Below, in pieces: positions 24,590 through 33,433 of a stretch of DNA of 64,000 nucleotides; within the stretch, counting starts at the first letter, position 1, and each line of letters starts with the position of its first letter. The translations under genes and the position numbers were made by a program. The notes under the pieces are model-generated. The model was given only the letters and a program-made list of their open reading frames with translations, did not search any database and was not told the origin of the DNA. Location of the stretch: NCBI RefSeq assembly GCF_943193015.1, contig NZ_CALPCM010000011.1, positions 1-64,000 on the forward strand. The letters run 5' to 3'. Source of the stretch: Hominisplanchenecus_A murintestinalis (GTDB lineage Bacteria > Bacillota > Clostridia > Lachnospirales > Lachnospiraceae).

Positions 24590-27049
24590 TTAGTAAATCA
24601 TCCAACTGTTATACGTCTCCACAGGTTGTTCAACCTGAGTCTGTTCAGAATTTTCAGGCACAATATCTTTACTGTTGCTTTTCAGATTCTGATATTCATC
24701 CATAAGTCCCTCTTCAATCTTCTCGTGGATATTCGTATTGTAGAGCTTATAAAGTGCCGTATCCTTACCAATGGTATTGTCAAACGGTATCACGATGGAA
24801 CCACACTTAATCAGTCCCGTTCCACTTGGAGAATTGCTGACAAAACGAAGCTGTGCGTCAGAAACACCGATGACCTCCGCAAGTTTTGCACTGTCGATAT
24901 TACTCTGTTTCAAAAGAGCAATGAACTCGCTATTGGAAATCAAAGTTGATGCAATATAATTCTGCAAAAGATCTGTGACATTCTGGCTGATACCGGTACA
25001 AAGTCCTCCCTGTTTCCTAACCTTTTTCCAAAGCTGCTGAAGATATGTTGCACTATAATCACTATTTAGGAGGACATGGCACTCATCAATATAAAGCCAT
25101 GTCGCCCTGCCCTTTCGACCGTTTTCAACGATTCTCGACTGGATAGCTTCCATCATCACGAGCATTGCGACCGGGGCGAGCTGGGAACCCAAGTCCTGAA
25201 TACCATACACCGTAAGCCTGTTGTCCTCATCCACATTTGTATGGTGGTTGAAAATATTAAGCGAACCCTCCACAAAAAGTTCCAGACAGAGGGCAAGTTC
25301 CTGTGCCTCGGTCTCTGACTGCGACTTTAAGATATGATAAAAATCGCTCATCAACGGTACTTTATGGTTACGCCACGCTTCAAAGTAAAGATCCTTTACA
25401 CATCGGTCAATAATGGAATGATGTTTCTGATTCAGGGCTGAGCCTAAAAGCTGGTCACAAAGCCCAAGCATAAACTCCGACTTATCGGCAATCACATCCC
25501 GGATTCCCTTCTCATTTACCTGTGACAAATCTGCTTCCAAAGGGTTTACATAATTCTTGGTATAAGCCGAAAGATTGACGATGGCACCGCCGAATGTTCT
25601 TGCGATATCAAAATACTCATTCATCGGGTCTATCACGATAACATCATCATTGGTATTTAAGAAAACATTTCCCATCTCCTGCTTTGCAAAAAAGCTCTTG
25701 CCGGAACCGGGCACACCGAAAATGAATCCGTTTCCGTTCAAGAGCTTCTTTCTGTTTCCTACATTCACATTTTTGCTGATCTGGTTGATGCCATAATAAT
25801 TACCGCCTGCATCATTTAACTCCTGCACATTGAAAGGCAAGAGCACCGCCAAAGACTGGGTAAGCATCGTCCTCATAGTCTCCACCTGTCTCACACCGAT
25901 AGGAAGTGCTGTATTGAGTGCTTCCCTCTGCTTGAGATAATGCGTATCTACCATCACGGAATTTCTCTTTCCAATCGTAACCACAGACTCTGTCATGCTT
26001 TCGAGTTCCTCTTTGTTCTCTGCCACAAGCAGGATTGTCACAGCCACATAAAACATGCACTGGTCATTCTCCCGTACATCATCCATGATCTGCTCAATCT
26101 CCTTCTTTTCCGTCCTCTTGGCATAAGAAATCTCCGAAGAAAAATCATTGTTCTTGTTTCTGACCCTCTGCTGCTTGATGATGTCCGACTCAATACCCAG
26201 ATACTTCTTTTGAAGCACCTTCGTCGTCATATCCTTTGATATTGGAACCACATCAATGCTCGTCACGGAATGAACCGGTAAAGAAGTAATCTCATTTAAG
26301 AACCTGTCTGAGAGGGAACTCGGATACTTCTTGATAAAAAGTGCCCTTACAAGCTTCCCCTCATCCTCAATATGGTCCGGATAATATTTCAACATCCCGT
26401 TACAAAGATCATTGCGAAAATCTGCCCCTACCCTAGCTGCATCCTTGATATCGAAATCAAAGGTGTCTTCCTCTCCCAGATGATAGAAGTTATGAAGGAC
26501 TTTCAATCTCTCATTCCCATCAAGTGCAATGATGTCCGTGCCAAGTTCTGAAAATGCCTTGTGCACGGTAGCCTCAATGGTTGCAAACTGTGCCTTTGCC
26601 TCTTCAAAATTCTTTCTCTCAATCGTGATGGTCAGATATCTCTCCTGTTCAATTCCCTGTCTGCCTTCACGGATTTTTTCTTCGATAATGTCATTATAAA
26701 TCTTGCGATACTCATTATAGCCATCACTCTGACAGGAAAGCAGAATATCGTCACGCAGCCTCTCCATGTCTTTATTCTTGTTATTGACCGTGATCTTAAA
26801 TGCACAATCTAAGCTGTTGAGAAACTTACAGTATCTCTCAAAAATATCAATCTGCTCCTCTTCGTTTGTTGTCGTATAGTTGATATCATGGAAACGATAA
26901 CACTTGGTATAACGGTTTTTGGATACTTCAAAGATACCGTTTACCGCTACTTTTTCAATCTCTATCGTCTCCTGTATGGACTTCGGAGCCTTGTAAAGTG
27001 GCACGCTTGCCTTTTTAAGCTCCTTAAATCCGTCAGAAAATAATCCCAT
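24590..27049 (-). CDS. VirB4-family conjugation ATPase (ICE-A)
   Basis: An 819-residue ATPase powering the type IV secretion channel. Walker A is GVPGSGKSFF near residue 448 and Walker B is LYIDECHVLL near 650; FSDGFKELKKASVPLYKAPK opens the protein. AAAGGAC precedes the ATG at 27049, 24 bp inside the last possible frame start, and the gene abuts prgI. A distant paralogue from ICE-B lies at 61268-63601, with the same domain order and similar length but clearly different sequence, so the two elements carry independent transfer machines. Confidence 0.9.
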   Translation of the reverse strand: MGLFSDGFKELKKASVPLYKAPKSIQETIEIEKVAVNGIFEVSKNRYTKCYRFHDINYTTTNEEEQIDIFERYCKFLNSLDCAFKITVNNKNKDMERLRDDILLSCQSDGYNEYRKIYNDIIEEKIREGRQGIEQERYLTITIERKNFEEAKAQFATIEATVHKAFSELGTDIIALDGNERLKVLHNFYHLGEEDTFDFDIKDAARVGADFRNDLCNGMLKYYPDHIEDEGKLVRALFIKKYPSSLSDRFLNEITSLPVHSVTSIDVVPISKDMTTKVLQKKYLGIESDIIKQQRVRNKNNDFSSEISYAKRTEKKEIEQIMDDVRENDQCMFYVAVTILLVAENKEELESMTESVVTIGKRNSVMVDTHYLKQREALNTALPIGVRQVETMRTMLTQSLAVLLPFNVQELNDAGGNYYGINQISKNVNVGNRKKLLNGNGFIFGVPGSGKSFFAKQEMGNVFLNTNDDVIVIDPMNEYFDIARTFGGAIVNLSAYTKNYVNPLEADLSQVNEKGIRDVIADKSEFMLGLCDQLLGSALNQKHHSIIDRCVKDLYFEAWRNHKVPLMSDFYHILKSQSETEAQELALCLELFVEGSLNIFNHHTNVDEDNRLTVYGIQDLGSQLAPVAMLVMMEAIQSRIVENGRKGRATWLYIDECHVLLNSDYSATYLQQLWKKVRKQGGLCTGISQNVTDLLQNYIASTLISNSEFIALLKQSNIDSAKLAEVIGVSDAQLRFVSNSPSGTGLIKCGSIVIPFDNTIGKDTALYKLYNTNIHEKIEEGLMDEYQNLKSNSKDIVPENSEQTQVEQPVETYNSWMIY

Positions 27050-27072
27050 AATTATCCGTCCTTTCCGATGCA

Positions 27073-27450
27073 TTATAAGTACATCTTCAAAATAATTGCT
27101 TTCTTCTTACCCGTTGTCTCCTCTGCCATCTGTATCTTCTTGATTTCTTCCGCACTCTCCGTTGAAACATAGGTAAGTGCTTTATTGCAGAACGAAAAAT
27201 GAAGCTTCTTTTTCATCATTTCCATAAATGTCATGCCGTTATAAGAATAGAAACCTGTCAATGCAATCGGAGCAACCACCGGGATGGCAATATATGCACT
27301 GGTTGTCAGTCCTACATACGGATATGTAAGAAGAACAATGCCGCCCCCAATCACTACCGAAATGATGCTGTAAACCAGCTGTCTGGCTGTAAGCCCAAGT
27401 ACAACCGATTCCTTATAACGATCAATATCTTTATTTATCTCAATAACCAT
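27073..27450 (-). CDS. PrgI-family membrane protein (VirB3-like)
   Basis: A 125-residue protein of the PrgI family: INKDIDRYKESVVLGLTARQ, two membrane helices, then FYSYNGMTFMEMMKKKL. In conjugative systems it sits next to VirB4 as a VirB3-like inner-membrane part. The start at 27450 has GGAGG six bases upstream; an ATG two codons earlier overlaps the ribosome site. It is between the VirB6-like gene and virB4. Confidence 0.8.
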   Translation of the reverse strand: MVIEINKDIDRYKESVVLGLTARQLVYSIISVVIGGGIVLLTYPYVGLTTSAYIAIPVVAPIALTGFYSYNGMTFMEMMKKKLHFSFCNKALTYVSTESAEEIKKIQMAEETTGKKKAIILKMYL

Positions 27451-27482
27451 AGTCATCCTCCAATCTCATTAAGTGATTACGC

Positions 27483-28325
27483 CTATATTCCAAGCGCCTT
27501 ACTCACAAGGCTCTGTGCTCCTTTCACAGTTCCCACCGTAAGGGCAATCGTAAATGTCATCTCACAAAGATAAATCAATGCCTTTGCCCATTCTGCATAA
27601 TTTCCCGTAAACGATGGCAGCCCTGCATTAATCAAGGCATTACAGATGATAATAGCAAGAGCCATTACTACTGCTTCGAGCACCACTGATAAAAAATATT
27701 TACTGTAAGTGACAGCCGTATGTGCCACCATCCTGTTCCCACCTATTGTTGAATAAGCGATAGAGCCTAAAGGAACAATGATAAGCAGTTTCATAAATCT
27801 GAAATACACCGTATATATCAGAAAGAAACCGCAGATAATGATGATAATGGAAAGCAATGCCGCCAGTATCAACATGAGCAGCGACTCCCCAAACCCCAAA
27901 TCCTTTATAATCTCTGCCTGCTCTGCAGCAATCTTTAGTTTTGCCGTATTGCCGGCCGATAAAAGCCCGACCAGATTGCCAACGGAAGTAAAGATTGCTT
28001 TCATGATTGTTACATTGTTTGCCACAAACCACTCGGCAAGCCCCAGCCTAATCAGCATACGGAGTATCACCTCGAATCTCATTTCTTCTTTGATATCCAC
28101 GGACTCCGAACAAAAGCCAATCACAAAGAATAGAACCACCAAAGAAGAACCCACCGCTACAAAGATGGGTTCAATTCCCGATACCGCTCCCCACGGACCA
28201 CCGTCCTTAAATTCCACAGGAGACTCACCAAGAAGTGCAAATACAAGTGATACCTGGTTATTCCAAAAACCAAACACCATATTTAACAAATCAAGGATAA
28301 CACCTCCGAGTTTAAAAAAATCCAT
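27483..28325 (-). CDS. VirB6/TrbL-like multi-pass membrane protein
   Basis: A 280-residue protein with about six hydrophobic helices (FVAVGSSLVVLFFVIGFCSE, LLMLILAALLSIIIIICGFF and others). Position between the pilin and PrgI and its size fit the channel component called VirB6/TrbL or CD0411-like in Firmicute ICEs. The ATG at 28325 has AGGAAGG about 11 bases upstream; a GTG four codons earlier is less well placed. Sequence similarity to VirB6 itself is not visible by eye, so the call rests on context and topology. Confidence 0.65.
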   Translation of the reverse strand: MDFFKLGGVILDLLNMVFGFWNNQVSLVFALLGESPVEFKDGGPWGAVSGIEPIFVAVGSSLVVLFFVIGFCSESVDIKEEMRFEVILRMLIRLGLAEWFVANNVTIMKAIFTSVGNLVGLLSAGNTAKLKIAAEQAEIIKDLGFGESLLMLILAALLSIIIIICGFFLIYTVYFRFMKLLIIVPLGSIAYSTIGGNRMVAHTAVTYSKYFLSVVLEAVVMALAIIICNALINAGLPSFTGNYAEWAKALIYLCEMTFTIALTVGTVKGAQSLVSKALGI

Positions 28326-28389
28326 ACTCCCCGTCACCTTCCTTTCCGGGCAGAGAATGTCTCTGCCCTATGCGTAATTTCTGCCATCA

Positions 28390-28710
28390 TCAGAATCCAA
28401 GGAAAGAAAGCACGGAAGAAATGCCTGCCATCATCACTCCTGCCACGATACCTTTTAACGCTGAATTCATGGTGGATGAATCCTGCTGCTGGTATGCCTG
28501 TGCAAACTCCATCACATTCTTTGCAAGGATAATCACACCGATTGCACCAATCACAGCGATGATTAGTGTCTTTAAGCTGTCAAGCGGCTTTGTTACCGCC
28601 TCCGTGCCCGCCGCAAATGCGGTCGCAGTCATAAGATTCATGGCTGTTACGGTACCACAAAATGCCGGTATCATTACCTGTTTCATAAAACTCCGTTTCT
28701 TTTTCATCAT
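28390..28710 (-). CDS. Maff2-type pilin-like protein (VirB2-like)
   Basis: A 106-residue protein with a cleavable signal (MIPAFCGTVTAMNLMTATAFA) and two further hydrophobic helices (LIIAVIGAIGVIILAKNVME and GIVAGVMMAGISSVLSF) joined by a polar loop (AQAYQQQDSSTMN). This is the Maff2 family layout, probably the pilin-like subunit. GGAGG lies before two adjacent ATGs; I used the first, 28710. A strong hairpin with T-run (28791-28826) separates it from virD4. Confidence 0.75.
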   Translation of the reverse strand: MMKKKRSFMKQVMIPAFCGTVTAMNLMTATAFAAGTEAVTKPLDSLKTLIIAVIGAIGVIILAKNVMEFAQAYQQQDSSTMNSALKGIVAGVMMAGISSVLSFLGF

Positions 28711-28783
28711 AGAACCCTCCTTCTGTTCTGCCCTTTTGCTCATTACATTTCTTACTAATCTTTGCATAATAATCTCCTTCATA

Positions 28784-28826
28784 AAAAACAGGGAGGGATG
28801 TATATCAGCTGACATACACCTCTCCC
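28784..28826 (-). terminator. terminator-like hairpin between virD4 and the pilin gene
   Basis: GGGAGAGGTGTATGTCAGCT pairs with its near-complement across an 18-bp imperfect stem (28791-28826), followed on the minus strand by TGTTTTTT. It would end or thin the message before the pilin gene. Confidence 0.7.
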
Positions 28827-28847
28827 GCTTAATAGTTCATATTATAA

Positions 28848-31061
28848 TTAACTCACAGCCCTTGCTTTGGACTGGTAGTTGTTCACAAACTGACCAAGTT
28901 TTATCATGGACACTCCCTCATATGCATACTTAAGTATCTCTTCTTCGGGAATCTTCATCGCCGCTGCCTTATCAAAAAGTCTTATAATTTGTGGCGAAAA
29001 TGAAATCCGTTTAAGTCTCTGCTCCAAAGTCTCATTTGCTATCAGCTCCTTTTCTTTTTTCCTGCTCTCCATGGCAGCCTTAATAAGATCAGATAACAAT
29101 TTCGTACTCTGTTCCTCCATCTCGCTGTCGGGAACATTTTTCATCTCCATCTGTCCTTCCAATGACTCCAGATACTGCCGGTTCTCATGCAGTTCTTCCT
29201 CCGTCAGCAAATACTCATTCATTCTGTCCTGATCGAGGCTCATGAACTCCTCATAGGTCAGATCCTGGATAAACACATTCTCACCGTTCTCCTTCCTCTT
29301 CACAAAATTTTCGACACCCTGTTCATTAAGAAGTTCATATGGCTGCCCGATAAAATGATCCTCTGTCTTTTTTTCATACTCATAAGGCTTTCCATCCCCA
29401 TCCGCAGTCTGTGAAAATATCGGATGTTTCGGTGTGGAATACTTTTTATCTAACACCGGGTCAAGACCACGGATAAAAATTAAACACTTGGCATTATCCA
29501 TTTTCCTCACTTCATCCGGTGTCATAATCTCACGACCGAGCACATCATAATTCCGGCTTGAACTTCCCTGTCTTCCCCGTGATTCTCCAGTTGATTTTTT
29601 ATCAATCGTTGCCTTTCCAAGCAGCTTTGAGATATACTCATGCGTGCTCTGCTCATTGCCACCAAGATATACCAGAGTATCGCAGTTGCCCGGTATCGTT
29701 TCCCAAGTATCCTTAAAGAGTGCCTTGATCTGAGCAAGGTTCTGTATAATGATAACACTCGATATCTCACGGCTTCTCATCGTAGAAAGCAAAGAACAGT
29801 AATCATCCGGAAGTGCGACATTTGAAAACTCATCAAGCATAAAAGTCACATGGATTGGCAGCCTGCCACCATAATTAAAGTCTGCCTGATAATATAGTTC
29901 TTGAAATATCTGCGTATAAAGCATCCCAATAATGAAGTTATAGGACTTGTCGCTATCCGGTATCACACAGAATAGTGCTGTCTTCGTGTGTCCGTCATTG
30001 CTGACTCCCGTGCCAAGCTCCGCAAGATTTAAGTCATCTTTTGATAACAGACGAAGAACCTGCTTATTCTCCAGCTTTGCAAGCCTTGAATTTGCCGATA
30101 TGATAATGGAACGAATGGTATCACCGGCTCCTCTCATGCACTTTTTGTACTGCTTTACCGCAGGATGGTTACTTCCCAGCGGAGAAGTATGCTCCAGAAA
30201 GGACATCTGTTTATCCAGTTCTGACGGCTTATCCTTTTCCGTGACTTCTGCCTTACCGATTAGCTCCATGACCGTAGCCATATTTCTCGTGGCAATCGGA
30301 CATTCAAGCCACACATAATAGAAAAGAGACTGCAAAAACAGCCCCTCTGCCTTGTCCCAGAATGGATCACTTGACGATGCATTCTTAGGTGTTGTATTAG
30401 ACATGATATTTGTTACCAGCTTTACCACATCCGTTTCTTCCCTCAAATATACAAACGGATTATAGCAATCACTCTTATCCATCTCCAAAAGATTGATAAC
30501 CTTCACATTATAACCATTCTCCTTTAACATCTCACCTTCCGAACGGAGAATCTCCCCCTTTGGATCCGTAATAATAAAAGACGAATTTCTCTGCATCAGA
30601 TTTGGCTTTACTTCATAGAAAGTCTTTCCTGCACCGGAGCCTCCAATAATCAGAACATTGTTATTAAGTTTCGTGCGTCTGGTATCAAGGCTCATGCGGA
30701 CATTCTGGCTGAGTATCCTGTTTTTTGCTTCATCCGTGTCCCGTATAACCTTGTTTACTTCTTTTGGCGTGGCGAGCCTTGCCGTTCCATGCTCCCTGCC
30801 CGGCATCATTTTCCTCTGACTGGTATAATACATCAACATTATCATAGCAAATATGCCCTCTGCTATGCAAACAGCTTTTAAAGTGCTCTCATTATAATAA
30901 TCCCTAAGCGGGTAGCTTAGCACTTGTGTCATGTTATTTACGAAATCACCAAACTCAATGCCCTGATGCCACGCACCATTTACCAGATATCCGGCATAAG
31001 CCGCAAATAAGGCACCTATGATAATCAGAGGAATGGATGGCTTCTTTTTAGTCGTTTTCAA
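28848..31061 (-). CDS. VirD4-type coupling ATPase
   Basis: A 737-residue type IV coupling protein that brings the relaxase-DNA complex to the channel. Two membrane helices are at the N-terminus (residues 8-25 and 62-82). Walker A is GGSGAGKTF near residue 140, and Walker B is FMLDEFSNV near 405 followed by RSREISSVIIIQNLAQ. The start is a TTG at 31061 with GAGG nine bases upstream, directly after the stop of the PcfB-like gene, suggesting coupling. Full length for the family. Confidence 0.9.
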   Translation of the reverse strand: MKTTKKKPSIPLIIIGALFAAYAGYLVNGAWHQGIEFGDFVNNMTQVLSYPLRDYYNESTLKAVCIAEGIFAMIMLMYYTSQRKMMPGREHGTARLATPKEVNKVIRDTDEAKNRILSQNVRMSLDTRRTKLNNNVLIIGGSGAGKTFYEVKPNLMQRNSSFIITDPKGEILRSEGEMLKENGYNVKVINLLEMDKSDCYNPFVYLREETDVVKLVTNIMSNTTPKNASSSDPFWDKAEGLFLQSLFYYVWLECPIATRNMATVMELIGKAEVTEKDKPSELDKQMSFLEHTSPLGSNHPAVKQYKKCMRGAGDTIRSIIISANSRLAKLENKQVLRLLSKDDLNLAELGTGVSNDGHTKTALFCVIPDSDKSYNFIIGMLYTQIFQELYYQADFNYGGRLPIHVTFMLDEFSNVALPDDYCSLLSTMRSREISSVIIIQNLAQIKALFKDTWETIPGNCDTLVYLGGNEQSTHEYISKLLGKATIDKKSTGESRGRQGSSSRNYDVLGREIMTPDEVRKMDNAKCLIFIRGLDPVLDKKYSTPKHPIFSQTADGDGKPYEYEKKTEDHFIGQPYELLNEQGVENFVKRKENGENVFIQDLTYEEFMSLDQDRMNEYLLTEEELHENRQYLESLEGQMEMKNVPDSEMEEQSTKLLSDLIKAAMESRKKEKELIANETLEQRLKRISFSPQIIRLFDKAAAMKIPEEEILKYAYEGVSMIKLGQFVNNYQSKARAVS

Positions 31062-31067
31062 ACCTCA

Positions 31068-32159
31068 TCACCTCTTTCTGACCTGTGTACCTCTTATCAC
31101 ATTCTGCTTCATCTCTTTTTCAAAGTGCTCACGGATTCCCGAAGCTACCGCATCATAGTGTTCCCGATACAGGTCTATTCCCTTGATAGTCTCTATGACC
31201 CTGTTATCTTTGGAATAAATCTTATAATCCTTATTGCGGTCCAGATAAGAAAGAATTGTCTTACCATTATAAATCTCCATAATGTCTGACTTATTAATCC
31301 AGATATACCTTGCACCAGTCTTATATGTACCGGGAATCAGCGTCTTTACTGCATGATCATTCTCATCAATCACCATCTTTTTTGCAATCGTGATATCCAT
31401 AAGATTTGTATTCTTTGACGCTGCTATGGTACGCATACGGTCCGTAAGCTCCCGAAAACGGTTGACCTTTGCATCTATAGAGTCCGAATCCATGATTACC
31501 TTATACTGTCCTGCTTCGTCCGGCTTATCGACGACACCGATTTTTAATAATTCTGCCAGTGCCTCCTTTACCATATCCTTATCAATGGACAGATCTTTTT
31601 TAATTCCGTCCACACTGATGCTTTGCTTATCTTTAGCATACTGTCCGACTTTTTTTATCAGGCTGTCAAGATTTGCATCAGCGTGGACATCATGGTTTCC
31701 CGACTTTTCTTTTTTTAAGAATTTATCAAATACGCCAAGTGCCTTATCATCGGTCTCCTCCAAAAATTTGTCCATGCTTTTTATCGACATCGTATCTGAT
31801 TTTAACTTACCGATGAGCATATTGACCCTCGGTGTTGCCTCGCTGTGGAAAAGAACTTCAACCTTGCCTTCCCTTCCCATATCAGGCATAACGGAATACA
31901 AAATCCCATACTTTTTAGCGAGCTTCTGAACCTTTGACAAATCCTGTTTATTAAACTCTAAAACCTGCAAGTCCCCACCACGCATCAAAAGCTGTTTCAT
32001 TGAAGTCTTACCCATGCTTTTCTCAAAATTGAGCATTCCGTATATGAACTTCATTGTCCTTTGCATCATACCGATCGAAGCACTTCCAACCTTCATTGCG
32101 ATCTCCATGCCCTCAAATCCAACACGGATAATCTGTACTGCATCACTAATCTCTGACAT
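31068..32159 (-). CDS. PcfB/DUF3801-like transfer protein
   Basis: A 363-residue protein. Its first ~130 residues (VGSASIGMMQRTMKFIYGML ... VLEFNKQDLSKVQKLAKKYG ... VLFHSEATPRVNMLIGKL) match the PcfB/DUF3801 pattern found next to coupling proteins in Firmicute ICEs. The C-terminal half includes a winged-helix-like segment (DLSIDKDMVKEALAELLKIG) and is less familiar. Its start overlaps the stop of the coiled-coil gene by one base. PcfB of pCF10 assists relaxosome-to-channel transfer; that role is likely here. Confidence 0.7.
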   Translation of the reverse strand: MSEISDAVQIIRVGFEGMEIAMKVGSASIGMMQRTMKFIYGMLNFEKSMGKTSMKQLLMRGGDLQVLEFNKQDLSKVQKLAKKYGILYSVMPDMGREGKVEVLFHSEATPRVNMLIGKLKSDTMSIKSMDKFLEETDDKALGVFDKFLKKEKSGNHDVHADANLDSLIKKVGQYAKDKQSISVDGIKKDLSIDKDMVKEALAELLKIGVVDKPDEAGQYKVIMDSDSIDAKVNRFRELTDRMRTIAASKNTNLMDITIAKKMVIDENDHAVKTLIPGTYKTGARYIWINKSDIMEIYNGKTILSYLDRNKDYKIYSKDNRVIETIKGIDLYREHYDAVASGIREHFEKEMKQNVIRGTQVRKR

Positions 32160-33391
32160 TATTCTTCACCGCCCTTCGCTGCGGCAACTACATTGATAAT
32201 GCCATGCATCTCTTCCGGAGGAAGGTTTGCATCCAACAGCTCCTGTACTTCTGCTTCTTCGAGATGATTCTGATAGGCATACATGACTTCTGAAAGCTGT
32301 TCTCCGGAGTACCTGCCCTCAATCATCCTTGTAAGAAGCGTCTTAGCCGGTCCCTTTGGTAAAAACTTAGACATCAGTGCCGAAAGACCGGACTGTGATT
32401 TTTTCTCATCACGCTCCACCTGTAACGGAATCTGCTTTCCATTTGGCATCGTAACATTCATGGTATAGTTGGCTGTATGATTTGCTTTGTTTTCTGAAAC
32501 AACAGATTTTCCTGTCTCACTGACAGAAGATTTGCCGGCAGATTGATTAACTTCTCCATTAGAATTATTTTCTGTCTTCATCCTCTCTATCTCCTCCCGT
32601 AATTTTTTTATCTCCTCATCCTTTTGGAACAATTCCTTAATCCGTATATCCACATCCACCTGCAGGGAATGAATCTGTTTTTCTTTCTCGTTTACCACAC
32701 CCGAAGCAGCTGATAAATCCTTTTTAGAATCCGCAAGCTGGCTCTCAAGATTAGTAATCCTGTCATTAAGAAACTTCTCCGTTTCCTTGTCATGCAATGA
32801 ATTTCTTAACTCCTCATCCCGCTTATCCATACGTTCAAACTGCATCTGCATAGTATTGGAAAAGGTATCCATCACCATCTTCATGGATTCTATAAAATCT
32901 TTACCGCTAATTGCTCCACTGCCGGCAGATGCAGTTTTATCCACAGTATCTGAGGCTTCTGTCGCATTATCATCCATATTCCCTTCAGTAATGTCAGTCT
33001 CTGCCGGTTTCTCCTTTGTATCTGCCATCCGTTCCTTAACCTGCTTAAAAGTCTCGGTAATGTCATGCCCGGTACGGAATTCATCCAATACTTCCTTAAT
33101 CACAGAAATCTCTGTACCAGACTCATACTCGCTGACTACAGCAGCAAACTGGGCCTCCTTATAACGATGATCAACCATGCCCGAAATCATTTCAAAAGGA
33201 ATTCCAAGACGAAAGCCTTTGGAAATAAGTAATCTCTCCTTTTGTTTCAGTCTTCTGACTTTATAGATTGAAACCTGTTCCACACTAAGTCCGGCTTCAA
33301 AATCATCCTTTGCCTGTTTTATGACATCCTCATCATAATTCTTATTTTTGAAAAAACTGATAAGTTCTTCCTGCTTTGCTTTACCTTCCAT
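32159..33391 (-). CDS. coiled-coil transfer-region protein of unknown function
   Basis: A 410-residue protein I cannot place. The N-terminal ~100 residues are helical repeats (FFKNKNYDEDVIKQAKDDFE, LSVEQVSIYK..., VVSEYESGTE...). The middle is low-complexity, and residues ~195-275 form a clear coiled coil (FLNDRITNLESQLADSKKDL). The C-terminal part repeats short helical units (LLTRMIEGRYSGEQLSEVMY). GTTGATT separates AGGAGG from the ATG at 33391. Constant position between relaxase and PcfB suggests a relaxosome or regulatory part. Confidence 0.55.
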   Translation of the reverse strand: MEGKAKQEELISFFKNKNYDEDVIKQAKDDFEAGLSVEQVSIYKVRRLKQKERLLISKGFRLGIPFEMISGMVDHRYKEAQFAAVVSEYESGTEISVIKEVLDEFRTGHDITETFKQVKERMADTKEKPAETDITEGNMDDNATEASDTVDKTASAGSGAISGKDFIESMKMVMDTFSNTMQMQFERMDKRDEELRNSLHDKETEKFLNDRITNLESQLADSKKDLSAASGVVNEKEKQIHSLQVDVDIRIKELFQKDEEIKKLREEIERMKTENNSNGEVNQSAGKSSVSETGKSVVSENKANHTANYTMNVTMPNGKQIPLQVERDEKKSQSGLSALMSKFLPKGPAKTLLTRMIEGRYSGEQLSEVMYAYQNHLEEAEVQELLDANLPPEEMHGIINVVAAAKGGEE

Positions 33392-33405
33392 AATCAACCT
33401 CCTCG

Positions 33406-33433
33406 CAAAAAAACAGCCTATCTCTTAGGCTGT
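33406..33433 (-). terminator. terminator overlapping the relaxase stop
   Basis: On the minus strand ACAGCCTA (33433-33426) pairs with TAGGCTGT (33420-33413), followed by seven Ts (33412-33406). The relaxase stop codon is inside the stem, so message may end between the mobilisation genes and the secretion genes. Confidence 0.75.

Noticed and set aside
28711..28815. N-terminal extension of the pilin gene to 28815
   Set aside because: It would run through the terminator hairpin, while GGAGG and a signal peptide mark 28710.
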